Assembly: GCA_046485045.1 (NCBI GenBank)
Contig: JAWOHT010000007.1
Span: 9,133-73,132 of the forward strand
DNA length: 64,000 nt
Direction of reading: 5' to 3'
From: JAFGPL01 sp046485045
Lineage (GTDB): Bacteria > Bacteroidota > Bacteroidia > Bacteroidales > UBA10428
Below the pieces are notes generated by a model that was given only the letters and a program-made list of their open reading frames with translations, made no database searches and was not told where the DNA came from. Positions within the stretch are counted from its first letter, which is position 1. Every line of letters begins with the position of its first letter. Positions 33,682 through 42,587 of this stretch are shown in pieces. Both the position numbers and the translations under genes were made by a program.

Positions 33682-34395
33682 ATGGAGGCAATAATAAGAA
33701 TTACAATTGATGGCGTTGAATGCATGGCAAGCCGCGGACAATACATTGTTGAAGCTGCCAAAGAAAACGGCATTTATATTCCTACCCTTTGCAACTACCC
33801 TGGTGTGAAACCCAAAGGTAGTTGTCGTATCTGCACGGTAAAAGTCAACGGAAAACTCATGACTTCCTGTACAACTCCGGTTTCACAAGGTATGCTGATA
33901 GAAAATTACACATCCGAACTTAATGAATTGAGGAAAGCAATTATCGAACTTTTGCTTGTTGAAGGAAACCACTTCTGCCCATCGTGTGAAAAGAGCGGGT
34001 TCTGCGAACTGCAAGCGCTGGCTTACAGATTTAAAGTAATGGTACCCAGGTTTCCTTACTCTTTCCCTTTGCGGAAGGTAGATGCATCGCACCCGAAAAT
34101 AATCAAAGACCAAAACAGATGCATTCTTTGCAAAAGGTGTATCAGGGCTGTAAAAGATGATAAGGGACGCAGCATTTTTGCTTACAGGAGAAGGAGCCAC
34201 AGAGTAGAAGTAGGTGTGGACTCCAAACTTGGTAAAATGCTTACAGATGAGCTAGCTCAAAAGGCTATGGATGTATGCCCTGTGGGTTCTATACTTGTAA
34301 AAGAAAAAGGATTTGCCATACCAATTGGTGAACGAAAATATGATTTTAAACCTATTGGCAGCGATATAGAAAATATGTCTGCTTCAAAATTTTAA
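33682..34395 (+). CDS. hoxU: HoxU, iron-sulfur electron-transfer subunit
   Basis: The 237-residue protein links the diaphorase part to the hydrogenase part. Cluster sites in order: a [2Fe-2S] ferredoxin-like domain (LCNYPGVKPKGSCRICTV and SC, residues 36-65), a histidine-cysteine [4Fe-4S] site (NHFCPSCEKSGFC, about residue 95) and a [4Fe-4S] site (CILCKRC with VCPVG, about 150-200). This is the truncated NuoG-like pattern of HoxU. It is followed 12 bases later by hoxY. All cluster residues expected are present. Confidence 0.94.
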   Translation: MEAIIRITIDGVECMASRGQYIVEAAKENGIYIPTLCNYPGVKPKGSCRICTVKVNGKLMTSCTTPVSQGMLIENYTSELNELRKAIIELLLVEGNHFCPSCEKSGFCELQALAYRFKVMVPRFPYSFPLRKVDASHPKIIKDQNRCILCKRCIRAVKDDKGRSIFAYRRRSHRVEVGVDSKLGKMLTDELAQKAMDVCPVGSILVKEKGFAIPIGERKYDFKPIGSDIENMSASKF

Positions 34396-34407
34396 ACTGG
34401 AACCAAA

Positions 34408-34956
34408 ATGAGTAAACCTATTATTGCTACCACTTCACTGGCCGGTTGTTTCGGTTGCCACATGTCAATTCTCGATATTGACGAACGTATTTTACAGCTT
34501 ATAGACCTCGTTGAGTTCAACAAATCACCTGTGAACGATATTAAAAAGTTTACCAAAAAATGTGATATCGGACTTATTGAGGGAGGGTGCTGTAACAGCG
34601 AAAATGTGCATGTATTGAAAGATTTCAGGGAAAACTGCAAAATACTTGTTTCGGTTGGTGAATGTGCCATTATGGGTGGACTGCCAGCCATGCGCAATGG
34701 TATCCCCATCAAAGAGTGCCTTGATGAAGCATACCTCAATGGGATAACAGTAGTGGGCAACACAGCCAAAATCGTTCCTAACGATCCCGAACTGCCTATG
34801 CTGCTCGATAAAGTATATCCCTGTCATGAAATTGTAAAAATTGATTATCACCTGCCAGGATGCCCTCCAAGTGCCGACCTTATTTGGGAAGCGCTGGTAG
34901 CCCTTGTTACCGGTGATGAAATGAAGATGCCTTATGAAGTGATAAAATTCGACTAA
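34408..34956 (+). CDS. hoxY: HoxY, small subunit of NAD-linked [NiFe] hydrogenase
   Basis: The 182-residue protein is the short small subunit of group 3d hydrogenases. It has one proximal cluster: the cysteines are in SLAGCFGCHMSIL (about residue 14), SVGECAIMGGLPAMRN (about 93) and YHLPGCPPSADLIWEAL (about 152). No signal peptide is present, so the enzyme is cytoplasmic. It is also related to NuoB-like subunits. It lies between hoxU and hoxH in the conserved order. Confidence 0.94.
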   Translation: MSKPIIATTSLAGCFGCHMSILDIDERILQLIDLVEFNKSPVNDIKKFTKKCDIGLIEGGCCNSENVHVLKDFRENCKILVSVGECAIMGGLPAMRNGIPIKECLDEAYLNGITVVGNTAKIVPNDPELPMLLDKVYPCHEIVKIDYHLPGCPPSADLIWEALVALVTGDEMKMPYEVIKFD

Positions 34957-34970
34957 TAATAATAGATTGT

Positions 34971-36425
34971 ATGGGACAAAAGATAACAATAGAACCTGTA
35001 ACCAGAGTAGAAGGCCACGGCAAGGTCACCATTCATCTCGACAATGAAGGGAATATTGCACAAACCAGGCTGCACATAGTTGAATTCAGGGGTTTCGAAC
35101 GGTTTGTGCAGGGAAGGCCCTACTGGGAAGCCCCCGTACTGGTTCAAAGGCTTTGCGGTATATGCCCGGTGAGCCACCATCTTGCTGCTGCCAAAGCACT
35201 CGATGTAATTGTTGGTGCAGGAACCGGCGACGGACTGACCCCAACAGGCGAAAAAATGAGGCGCCTGATGCATTACGGACAGTTTTTCCAGTCGCACACA
35301 CTTCATTTTTTCCACCTTGCTGCTCCCGATCTGCTTTTTGGCATTGACAGTGACCCTGTTAAACGTAACATTATCGGAATTGCACTCGAAAACAAAGAAC
35401 TTGCCGTGCAAGGGGTAATGATGCGCAAATACGGCCAGGAAATAATTAAAGCCACCGCCGGTAAAAAGATACATGGCACAGGGGCAATCCCCGGAGGTAT
35501 TAACAAACACCTTTCTGAAGAGGACAAAGAGTATCTGTTAAACGGTGACGATCCCATGAACATTGGCAAAATGATTGAATGGTCGCAGGCAGCATTGGCG
35601 TTTTTTCACGATTACCATAAAAAAAACAAAGATATCATTGACAACTTCATTGAATTTCCTTCAAGCTACCTGAGCCTTGTGCGAAAAGACGGGGCGCTGG
35701 ATATTTATCATGGCGTATTGAGGGCTGTTGATCAGGAAGGAAAAAAAATACTCCATGATGTTGATTATCAATTATATTATAAATACATTGACGAAGAAGT
35801 AAAGTCATGGAGTTACATGAAATTTCCCTACCTGAAAGAAATTGGTACAAAAAATGGCTGGTATAGTGTAGGTCCGCTGGCACGGCTTAATACTGCCGAT
35901 TTTATTGACACACCTCTTGCGCAGAAAGAGTTTGAAAAATTCAAAGCTTACAATAACGGTAAACCCAGCAACAAACCCATGCATAATCACTGGGCAAGGC
36001 TGATTGAAATACTGCATGCTGCAGAAAAAATGAAGGAACTGCTTAATGACCCCGACCTGCTCGAAGGCGAACTGGTGACTAAAGGTAATAAGTCTTACGA
36101 AGGGGTGGGTCTGCTTGAAGCCCCGAGAGGAACCCTGTTTCACCACTATAAGATCAACGACAACGATCAGATTGAAATGGCTAACCTTATAGTATCTACA
36201 ACCAACAATAACCAACCAATGAACGAAGCTGTAAACCAGGTTGCCACAAAAACAATGAAGGGAAAACAAAAAATAACCGAAGGGATGATGAATGCCGTTG
36301 AGGTTGCCATAAGGGCTTATGATCCCTGCCTGAGTTGTGCTACCCATGCATTGGGCCAAATGCCTCTTGAGATTACCTTACTTGATGAGGATGACAAGGT
36401 AATAGATTGCAAAACAAGCTCGTAA
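34971..36425 (+). CDS. hoxH: HoxH, catalytic large subunit of NAD-linked [NiFe] hydrogenase
   Basis: The 484-residue protein holds the NiFe active site. The amino-terminal motif RLCGICPVSHH (about residue 60) and the carboxy-terminal DPCLSCATH supply the four cysteine ligands. After the last histidine there are about 25 residues (ALGQMPLEITLLDEDD and beyond) that are removed by an endopeptidase during maturation in this family. The enzyme either oxidises H2 with NAD+ or makes H2 from NADH. The stop codon is directly followed by the hoxW start, and the matching assembly genes hypFCD lie about 8 kb upstream. Confidence 0.96.
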   Translation: MGQKITIEPVTRVEGHGKVTIHLDNEGNIAQTRLHIVEFRGFERFVQGRPYWEAPVLVQRLCGICPVSHHLAAAKALDVIVGAGTGDGLTPTGEKMRRLMHYGQFFQSHTLHFFHLAAPDLLFGIDSDPVKRNIIGIALENKELAVQGVMMRKYGQEIIKATAGKKIHGTGAIPGGINKHLSEEDKEYLLNGDDPMNIGKMIEWSQAALAFFHDYHKKNKDIIDNFIEFPSSYLSLVRKDGALDIYHGVLRAVDQEGKKILHDVDYQLYYKYIDEEVKSWSYMKFPYLKEIGTKNGWYSVGPLARLNTADFIDTPLAQKEFEKFKAYNNGKPSNKPMHNHWARLIEILHAAEKMKELLNDPDLLEGELVTKGNKSYEGVGLLEAPRGTLFHHYKINDNDQIEMANLIVSTTNNNQPMNEAVNQVATKTMKGKQKITEGMMNAVEVAIRAYDPCLSCATHALGQMPLEITLLDEDDKVIDCKTSS

Positions 36426-36893
36426 GTGCCTGAAAACCCGAAAATACTAATATACGGTTATGGCAATCCCGGAAGACAGGATGATTCTCTTGGGGTAAGG
36501 CTTACCGAAATGGTGGAAGAATGGGCCAGGTCAGACAATTATGAGAATATACAAACCGATAGCAATTACCAGCTGAACATCGAAGATGTAATTATTCTGA
36601 AAGATAAAAACCTGGTTATTTTTGCCGATGCATCAAAAGAAAAGCTTAGCGATTATAAGCTTGAACCACTTAAACCTAAAAACAAGACCGATTTCACCAT
36701 GCACCATGTCTCCCCAGCTTTCCTGCTGTTTCTTGCCGGTGAACTGAATGGTGCTGTACCAGAGTGCTATGTTCTTCATATAAAAGGGTATGAATGGGAG
36801 TTTATGGCCAATCCAACGATACAGGCAATGAAAAATCTTCAAAAAGCGTTCGGTTTTATAAAGGATTTTCTGCTTGACTATTTACATAATTGA
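36426..36893 (+). CDS. hoxW: HoxW-type hydrogenase maturation protease
   Basis: The 155-residue protein is related to the HybD/HyaD/HoxW endopeptidases that cut the tail from the large subunit after nickel insertion. The metal-binding residues fit: GYGNPGRQDDSLG (about residue 11), the aspartate in VIFADASKE (about 61), and the histidine pair MHHVSP (about 90). Translation starts with GTG immediately after the hoxH stop, so coupling is likely. Its place next to hoxH indicates that HoxH is the target. Confidence 0.93.
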   Translation: MPENPKILIYGYGNPGRQDDSLGVRLTEMVEEWARSDNYENIQTDSNYQLNIEDVIILKDKNLVIFADASKEKLSDYKLEPLKPKNKTDFTMHHVSPAFLLFLAGELNGAVPECYVLHIKGYEWEFMANPTIQAMKNLQKAFGFIKDFLLDYLHN

Positions 36894-36960
36894 ATTACAA
36901 CCTTATAATCGATAACTGAAGCAATTTTCTATATCTTAATGCCAAAAAAATCTAATCAAT

Positions 36961-38391
36961 ATGTCTGCAAGTTTTACCATTGACATGCATTGTCACTCAT
37001 CTATGAAGCCATATGGAAAAAGTTTTGACAAAGATTTTATAAACAACCCGTTGCCGTCTGAAAACAACAGCATATACTATTATAATCCACCAACACCAAA
37101 AGAAAAAATACTGAACATTGCCACTACCATAACCAGGTTTTCCCAGTCGGGCTTCACTGCCCTCCACAAAGGCAATATTAAGGTAATTGGCGCCTCGCTT
37201 TACCCTGCTGAAAGAGGGTTTTTTAACGGCAAGTTAGGCACCGGCAAGATTACTGATACAATTTCTGATTTCATCACCGGCTTCGGAAAAACAAGAATTG
37301 ATTTCATTCAAAGCAACCATGACTACTTTACCGATTTGAAAAGAGAATATGAATTCTACCGGCAACTGCACGGTACAATGGTTAAAGTAGAAGGTAAAGA
37401 TATTGAATATCGCATTACCAGAAACATGCACGAATTGAGCCAAAATATTAATAATACAGTAACAGACACCTTATCGGTTATCCTTACCATTGAAGGTTTT
37501 CATGCGTTCAACAGCTATGCCAACCGAAGGGCAGAGGTAAATGAAATACTCAACAACGTATATGATTTGAAATCATGGGAGTACCGGCCACTATTTATAA
37601 GCGCCGGCCACCATTTTTACAACGGGATGTGTGGCCAGGCATACAGCTTGTCTGGAATAACAGGATATATTCTTGATCAGAGTTTCGGTGCAGATACGGG
37701 CATTAGTTCGCTGGGCTTTGATGTCATTGGCGCCCTTCTTAATAATACCAACCATAACAGAATTCACATTGATGTGAAACACATGAGCGTAGAATCGAGA
37801 AAACAATATTACAAATACCTTGAAGACAAACCAGATATTCCGGTTATTGTAAGTCATGGTGCCATAAACGGGCTTGAATCATTTGAAAACAGGATAAATA
37901 CCTTCAGTAACGGCAAAAACGTCTTTAACCAGGCAGACATAAATTTTTTCGACAATGAAATAATAAAAATTGCCGACTCAAAAGGTATATTCTGTATTCA
38001 GCTTGACGAGCGGAGACTGGCAAATAAGGAACAATTGAAACAATCATTTTTCAACCTCAGCAAAAAAAGAATGCTGACAAACCGTTCCGAACTGTTATGG
38101 AACCAGGTTCGTCATATTGGTGAAATACTTGATAAAAATGGGAGAAATGCCTGGACCATTGCGGCAATAGGTTCAGATTTTGACGGCATAGTTGACCCTG
38201 TGAACGGATTCTGGACCGCAGAAGAATTTCCCCTGCTTAAAGAATACCTTCGTGTACATGCCAAAAACTACATGGCTGCCGATGGAAAAAACCTTCAATT
38301 GAATATAAATAAAAACATCGCCCCCGAAGAGATCATTGAAAATCTCTTTGTAAACAATGCCATGCATTTTCTCGGGCTATATTTAAGATAG
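36961..38391 (+). CDS. M19-family (renal dipeptidase-like) zinc peptidase
   Basis: The 476-residue protein has the barrel-type metal-site elements of membrane dipeptidases: IDMHCHSS near the start, TIEGFHAF (about residue 180), HIDVKHMS (about 265), VIVSHGAI (about 298) and AIGSDFDGIVDP (about 400). The GSDFDG segment is a hallmark of M19. The first metal motif is HCH rather than the usual HND-like form, and the protein is longer than most members, so its substrate may differ. There is no signal peptide. It follows hoxW by 67 bases, but a link to the hydrogenase is doubtful. Confidence 0.8.
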   Translation: MSASFTIDMHCHSSMKPYGKSFDKDFINNPLPSENNSIYYYNPPTPKEKILNIATTITRFSQSGFTALHKGNIKVIGASLYPAERGFFNGKLGTGKITDTISDFITGFGKTRIDFIQSNHDYFTDLKREYEFYRQLHGTMVKVEGKDIEYRITRNMHELSQNINNTVTDTLSVILTIEGFHAFNSYANRRAEVNEILNNVYDLKSWEYRPLFISAGHHFYNGMCGQAYSLSGITGYILDQSFGADTGISSLGFDVIGALLNNTNHNRIHIDVKHMSVESRKQYYKYLEDKPDIPVIVSHGAINGLESFENRINTFSNGKNVFNQADINFFDNEIIKIADSKGIFCIQLDERRLANKEQLKQSFFNLSKKRMLTNRSELLWNQVRHIGEILDKNGRNAWTIAAIGSDFDGIVDPVNGFWTAEEFPLLKEYLRVHAKNYMAADGKNLQLNINKNIAPEEIIENLFVNNAMHFLGLYLR

Positions 38392-38503
38392 AGAATTAAC
38401 CTCACATGCCAGAATGCGTATTTGTTGTTCACTCTCTCTGTCGTTTGAAAAAAAATAGCTATATTAGAGATAGGAATTTTTAGTTATTTATCCTACCCCG
38501 GCA

Positions 38504-39979
38504 ATGACAGGTAAAAAGTACATGAAACATACAGTAAAATTTTCATTAACTCTGTTGCCGTTGATATTATTCATTCATACAGTGCTAAAGGCAGCCGCTG
38601 ATGAATCATCACTTCTGTTGAACAATGCTTTTCAGGAAACTGTGAATAACCTGAATGCTGCAGATTCATTTTCCACACTAATACAATACAAGCGACAAGA
38701 TTATTATATAACAGAGATAAAACGCATTGAATGGTCGCATAAGGGCCGCATTAACATTATTTCTTCAAGGCAGATAGATTCTGTAAGCCTGCCGCATAAC
38801 TACGCTTATCTCAAGATAGATTTTCCGGTGCTTGAATACAACGACACTATTGTTAAAAATTATAAATATTTACTAATAAAAAAGAAAAACAACCTGCATT
38901 GGACCAACCTGGGCAGTAATCCCTATGTTATTCTTTCGAAACTCAGGCCGGGAAAACACACCCTGTTTGTTGCCGCTTATTTACCTGAACAGAATATATC
39001 TTACAGGCAGGGAAAACTGGATATTTATATTGCATCACAATTCTGGTTGCAATGGTATATAGTGCTGTTTTATATAATTATTTTCATTGCAATGCTATTG
39101 CTATTTTTCAGGTTTCAGACCCGTGCTTTACGAAAACTCACAAGACAATACCGTGAACGTGAAAAAATTGCCCAGCAGATAATGAACCAAAAAGAGGAGC
39201 TTGCAACTAAAAACAAAAACATTACCGACAGTATCAATTATGCCAAGAGGATTCAGTCTGCCCTGATGCCCTCAAAAAAGCTTTTTCATTCAATATTCCC
39301 CGAATCGTTTGTTTTACATATTCCTAAAGATATTGTCAGCGGCGACTTTTACTGGATCAACGAGGTAAAGGAAACTATTTTTATTGCAGCAGTAGATTGC
39401 ACTGGACATGGAGTACCGGGAGCATTCATGTCAATTATCGGTTTCGAGCTTTTCAGAAAGCTCACCAATGTAGAGGGTATTAAAAAACCATCGGATATCC
39501 TCAATAACCTTAACGAAGATTTTCAGGACATTTTTAAAGACGTAGAGAACATGGTGCTAAAAGATGGAATGGACATCGCCTTTTGCTCGGTAAACAAAAA
39601 AACAAAAATACTTGAATTTGCCGGAGCGTTTAACCCGCTTTACCTTATACGCGACAACTCTATAATCGAAATTAAAGGCGACCGTAACTCTGTAGGACTG
39701 CCTGTTTCTGAAACTGAAAAATGCATTTTTGAAAATCACTCTGTGCAATTGCAGAAAGAAGATATTTTCTATATTTTTTCTGATGGTTTTGCAGACCAAT
39801 TCGGCGGCCCTGAAGGAAAAAAATACAAATACAGAAGGTTCCGTCACCTCCTGCTTGCTCTGCATCATCTTCCGCCAGAGCGACAACATGATTTTTTGTA
39901 TAAAAGCATTATGGAATGGAAAGGCGATCTCGACCAGGTGGATGATATACTGGTACTTGGCGTTAAAGTTAATTTTTAA
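38504..39979 (+). CDS. SpoIIE-family protein phosphatase with Y_Y_Y-like sensor domain
   Basis: The 491-residue protein has a signal/anchor (residues 8-30), a periplasmic region with a Y_Y_Y-like beta domain (NYKYLLIKKKNNLHWTNLGSNPYVILSKLRPGKHTLFVAAY), a transmembrane helix (about 185-207), a short coiled coil with DSINYAKRIQSALMPS, and a PP2C/SpoIIE phosphatase domain with metal sites DIVSGDFYWI, VDCTGHGVPGAFMSIIG, YIFSDGFADQFGG and QVDDILVLGVKV. Unlike the large sensors in this window it lacks propeller repeats. Such proteins dephosphorylate serine or threonine in partner-switching pathways. A strong terminator follows. Confidence 0.9.
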   Translation: MTGKKYMKHTVKFSLTLLPLILFIHTVLKAAADESSLLLNNAFQETVNNLNAADSFSTLIQYKRQDYYITEIKRIEWSHKGRINIISSRQIDSVSLPHNYAYLKIDFPVLEYNDTIVKNYKYLLIKKKNNLHWTNLGSNPYVILSKLRPGKHTLFVAAYLPEQNISYRQGKLDIYIASQFWLQWYIVLFYIIIFIAMLLLFFRFQTRALRKLTRQYREREKIAQQIMNQKEELATKNKNITDSINYAKRIQSALMPSKKLFHSIFPESFVLHIPKDIVSGDFYWINEVKETIFIAAVDCTGHGVPGAFMSIIGFELFRKLTNVEGIKKPSDILNNLNEDFQDIFKDVENMVLKDGMDIAFCSVNKKTKILEFAGAFNPLYLIRDNSIIEIKGDRNSVGLPVSETEKCIFENHSVQLQKEDIFYIFSDGFADQFGGPEGKKYKYRRFRHLLLALHHLPPERQHDFLYKSIMEWKGDLDQVDDILVLGVKVNF

Positions 39980-39990
39980 TCAATTTACCA

Positions 39991-40020
39991 GGGCTGACTT
40001 TCCGTCAGCTATTTTTTTTC
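39991..40020 (+). terminator. Rho-independent terminator after the SpoIIE phosphatase gene
   Basis: GCTGAC (39993-39998) and GTCAGC (40004-40009) form a stem with a five-base loop, followed by TATTTTTTTT. It overlaps the last bases of the convergent hybrid kinase gene. Confidence 0.85.
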
Positions 40021-41760
40021 CAATAACGTTTTCATTTTGTTCAACAAAACATCTATCTGAAAAGGTTTACTTATATACTCGTTCATACCCGCAGCAAGGC
40101 ATGCTTCTTTGTCACCAGAAAGTGCATTTGCGGTAATTGCAATAATAGGTACATGGGTATTTGTGCTGGCCTCCAACTCGCGAATCTTTTTAGTGGCAAT
40201 AATTCCATTCATCACCGGCATCTGAATATCCATAAGAATCAAATCGTATCTCGATGAGCCAAATTTATCAAGCGCCTCTTTGCCATTTATAGCCACATCG
40301 ATGTTTTTTACAAAATTCTTAAGGCTAAGGATCACGATCTTCTGGTTGATGGCATTGTCCTCAACAAGTAAAATGTTTGAATTTTTCAGGTCAACGCGCT
40401 CCTTCTGCTGGATCATCATCCCCGAAGTACCCTCCAACTCAGGCTTGCCAGTTTCGGCAGCTTTCGTAAGATCGGCTTGCATGTCGAGAGTAAAGGTAAA
40501 TCTGGTGATATAATTTTCAGACTCAATCTCCAGTTTACCATTTTGATATTCAATGATCTTATTGGCAATGTTGAGGTCAAGAATTACCTCCTCTTTCATT
40601 TCATCCTGGCGATGTGCGGAAACAACTTTATAGTATCCGGATTTCATTCTGTGAATATCAATCATCGGACAGGTGACAGAGAATGATATTTTTACATACT
40701 CATCAATGTGCTTTTCTGGAAATACTTCAATATATATCTCATTCTTAGTATCATCAATTGCTTTTATTATGTTCTCGAGAAGATTTAAAAACACCTGCTT
40801 CAACCTTATAGGATCACCGATAAGGTTAAACCTGATTTTGGTTGAGATATCGAGGTTGATTTCGAGGTTATCTTTATGCTGGTCCCTGAATATCCTAAGC
40901 GTATTGTCAATCGCAGAATATAAGTCAAAGCTTGTTTTACTGAGGATATCCTTTTCAACTGCTATGTTCGAAACCTGTACGATATTGTCAACAACATTTA
41001 TCAGGTTATTGGTTGATGCCACAATTGTATCAAACAGGTCTATCATTTCATTATCAAGCTTACTCCTGTCAATCAGGTTCGATACCATAGTAAGATTGTT
41101 CAGCGGGGTCCTTATCTGATGAGACAATTTCGAGATGAAATCATCTTTTTTCCTGGTTTCTATCCTTGATTCAAAAATGTTTTTTTCCTGTCTTTTATAG
41201 CTGTATGTTCTTTCAAATTCGAGGAGATAAATTAATAAATGCAGTAACAGGTATGCAATCAGAATTTTTACTGTAACTATATTGTCAAATTCAACTCTCA
41301 GGCCCAATAAATCCCCGGCAAAAAAGAGAGCACCTAAAATAAAAAATAAAATTAAAGACAAAATTCCTCCGGTACGGCTCCCAAACAAGATGATAATACC
41401 TATTGGACATGTAAAAACCCATATAAAATCAATGGTTTCAACACCCCTGGTTAAAAGTATATAAAACAGAAAAACCAGCCCGACAATGATTATAATTACC
41501 CTTGAAATTTTAAAATTATTCATGAACCTGTTTATGAAGAAAGCACTCAGGCCTGCCAGTAAAGCGATACCTGCACCTACAACGTCAGAATAATTCTTTA
41601 GATATAAAGAAATCAACGCGTAAAAGAAACATGAAAAGCTGAAAATAAGCGAAATAAGATGTACCACAAATGTTTTGTTCGAGTCTTCGGGAACAACGTT
41701 TTCAGAAACTTTTTTGATATATTTATCGGATAAGTTCTCTAAGAATCTCATGTTAAGCAT
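40009..41760 (-). CDS. Hybrid histidine kinase with degenerate ATPase domain
   Basis: The 583-residue protein has about six transmembrane helices (residues 25-180), an H box LSHQIRTPLNNLTMVSNL (about 215), an ATPase-like domain with a recognisable N box (VFLNLLENIIKAIDD), and a carboxy-terminal receiver (ILLVEDNAINQ, LILMDIQMPVMNG, SKPF). The glycine boxes expected after the N box (DxGxGI and GxGLGL) cannot be found; in their place are FSVTCPMIDIHRM and EEVILDLNIANKII. Loss of ATP binding is likely, so it may act as a phosphotransfer or scaffold protein. There is no DNA-binding output domain. A weak -7 box (TATCTTTA) is seen at 41772-41779. Confidence 0.88.
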   Translation of the reverse strand: MLNMRFLENLSDKYIKKVSENVVPEDSNKTFVVHLISLIFSFSCFFYALISLYLKNYSDVVGAGIALLAGLSAFFINRFMNNFKISRVIIIIVGLVFLFYILLTRGVETIDFIWVFTCPIGIIILFGSRTGGILSLILFFILGALFFAGDLLGLRVEFDNIVTVKILIAYLLLHLLIYLLEFERTYSYKRQEKNIFESRIETRKKDDFISKLSHQIRTPLNNLTMVSNLIDRSKLDNEMIDLFDTIVASTNNLINVVDNIVQVSNIAVEKDILSKTSFDLYSAIDNTLRIFRDQHKDNLEINLDISTKIRFNLIGDPIRLKQVFLNLLENIIKAIDDTKNEIYIEVFPEKHIDEYVKISFSVTCPMIDIHRMKSGYYKVVSAHRQDEMKEEVILDLNIANKIIEYQNGKLEIESENYITRFTFTLDMQADLTKAAETGKPELEGTSGMMIQQKERVDLKNSNILLVEDNAINQKIVILSLKNFVKNIDVAINGKEALDKFGSSRYDLILMDIQMPVMNGIIATKKIRELEASTNTHVPIIAITANALSGDKEACLAAGMNEYISKPFQIDVLLNKMKTLLEKK

Positions 41761-41868
41761 TGTTTCGATTATAAAGATAATTATTTTTTATTGAAAAAAC
41801 AGCTTATTACGATAAGATACTACTTCACAATTTGTGTCGTTATTATTTTATGGTTTCTGATTAAATAG

Positions 41869-41876
41869 TAAATTTG
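41869..41876 (+). promoter_or_regulatory. Candidate -7 box (TAAATTTG) for the gene at 41896
   Basis: TAAATTTG fits TAnnTTTG exactly and lies 20 bases before the ATG. Confidence 0.45.
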
Positions 41877-41895
41877 TTATTAAGGTTAACTAAAA

Positions 41896-42576
41896 ATGAT
41901 GAGAATACCGTTTATTTGGCTTTTTTCAGTATTAACAGGAATTTATCTTTGTGCACAGGAAGATTCCTCGGATATGGTTAAATACACACCTGAATTCAAA
42001 TTTATAGAAGGCATATATGTAAATTTCAATCAGGTAAAAAACAATAGTCCTATCTCCAAATCGAGGATACTTACTGATGTGGACTATGACGATCCATATT
42101 TCTTCGACAGGGTTACAGAAGGCAAGAAGCTTTACTATTACGACTACAATGGTGTAAAACAGGAGATACCAGTAAAAAATATATGGGGCTATTCACGAAA
42201 CGGGGTGTTATACATTGCAATAAATGATGGGTTTTACAGGATAACCATTGTTGGTAGCATCTGCCACTTCGTGGCCAATCTTACAACCTACACACCTGCT
42301 TACGGTTACGGCTATCCATATTACAACTATTACGATTATCACCCATACGGTATACGCCCCACAACACGCAATACCTCCGAGATGAGGCAATACCTGATAG
42401 ATTTCAGTACCGGAAGGGTAATGGAATACGAAACTTCCACCGTAGAAGTGTTGTTAATGAAAGATCCTGAACTACACGATGAATATGCCGCTTTGAAAAA
42501 CAAAAAGAAAAAACAACTTAAATTTATGTATATCAGAAAATTCAACGATAGAAATCCTTTATTTTTTCCAAAATAA
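41896..42576 (+). CDS. Secreted protein of unknown function, tyrosine-rich
   Basis: A 226-residue protein not recognised as any named family. A signal peptide (IPFIWLFSVLTGIYLCAQ) is followed by a region resembling a small beta fold (YTPEFKFIEGIYVNFNQVKNNSPI, GVKQEIPVKNIWGYSRNGVLYI). A segment rich in tyrosine and glycine (YTPAYGYGYPYYNYYDYHPYG) lies near residues 137-157, and the carboxy-terminal part is charged. It is followed 11 bases later by another secreted unknown protein, so the two are probably translated from one mRNA. Confidence 0.7.
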   Translation: MMRIPFIWLFSVLTGIYLCAQEDSSDMVKYTPEFKFIEGIYVNFNQVKNNSPISKSRILTDVDYDDPYFFDRVTEGKKLYYYDYNGVKQEIPVKNIWGYSRNGVLYIAINDGFYRITIVGSICHFVANLTTYTPAYGYGYPYYNYYDYHPYGIRPTTRNTSEMRQYLIDFSTGRVMEYETSTVEVLLMKDPELHDEYAALKNKKKKQLKFMYIRKFNDRNPLFFPK

Positions 42577-42587
42577 AACACTTGATT

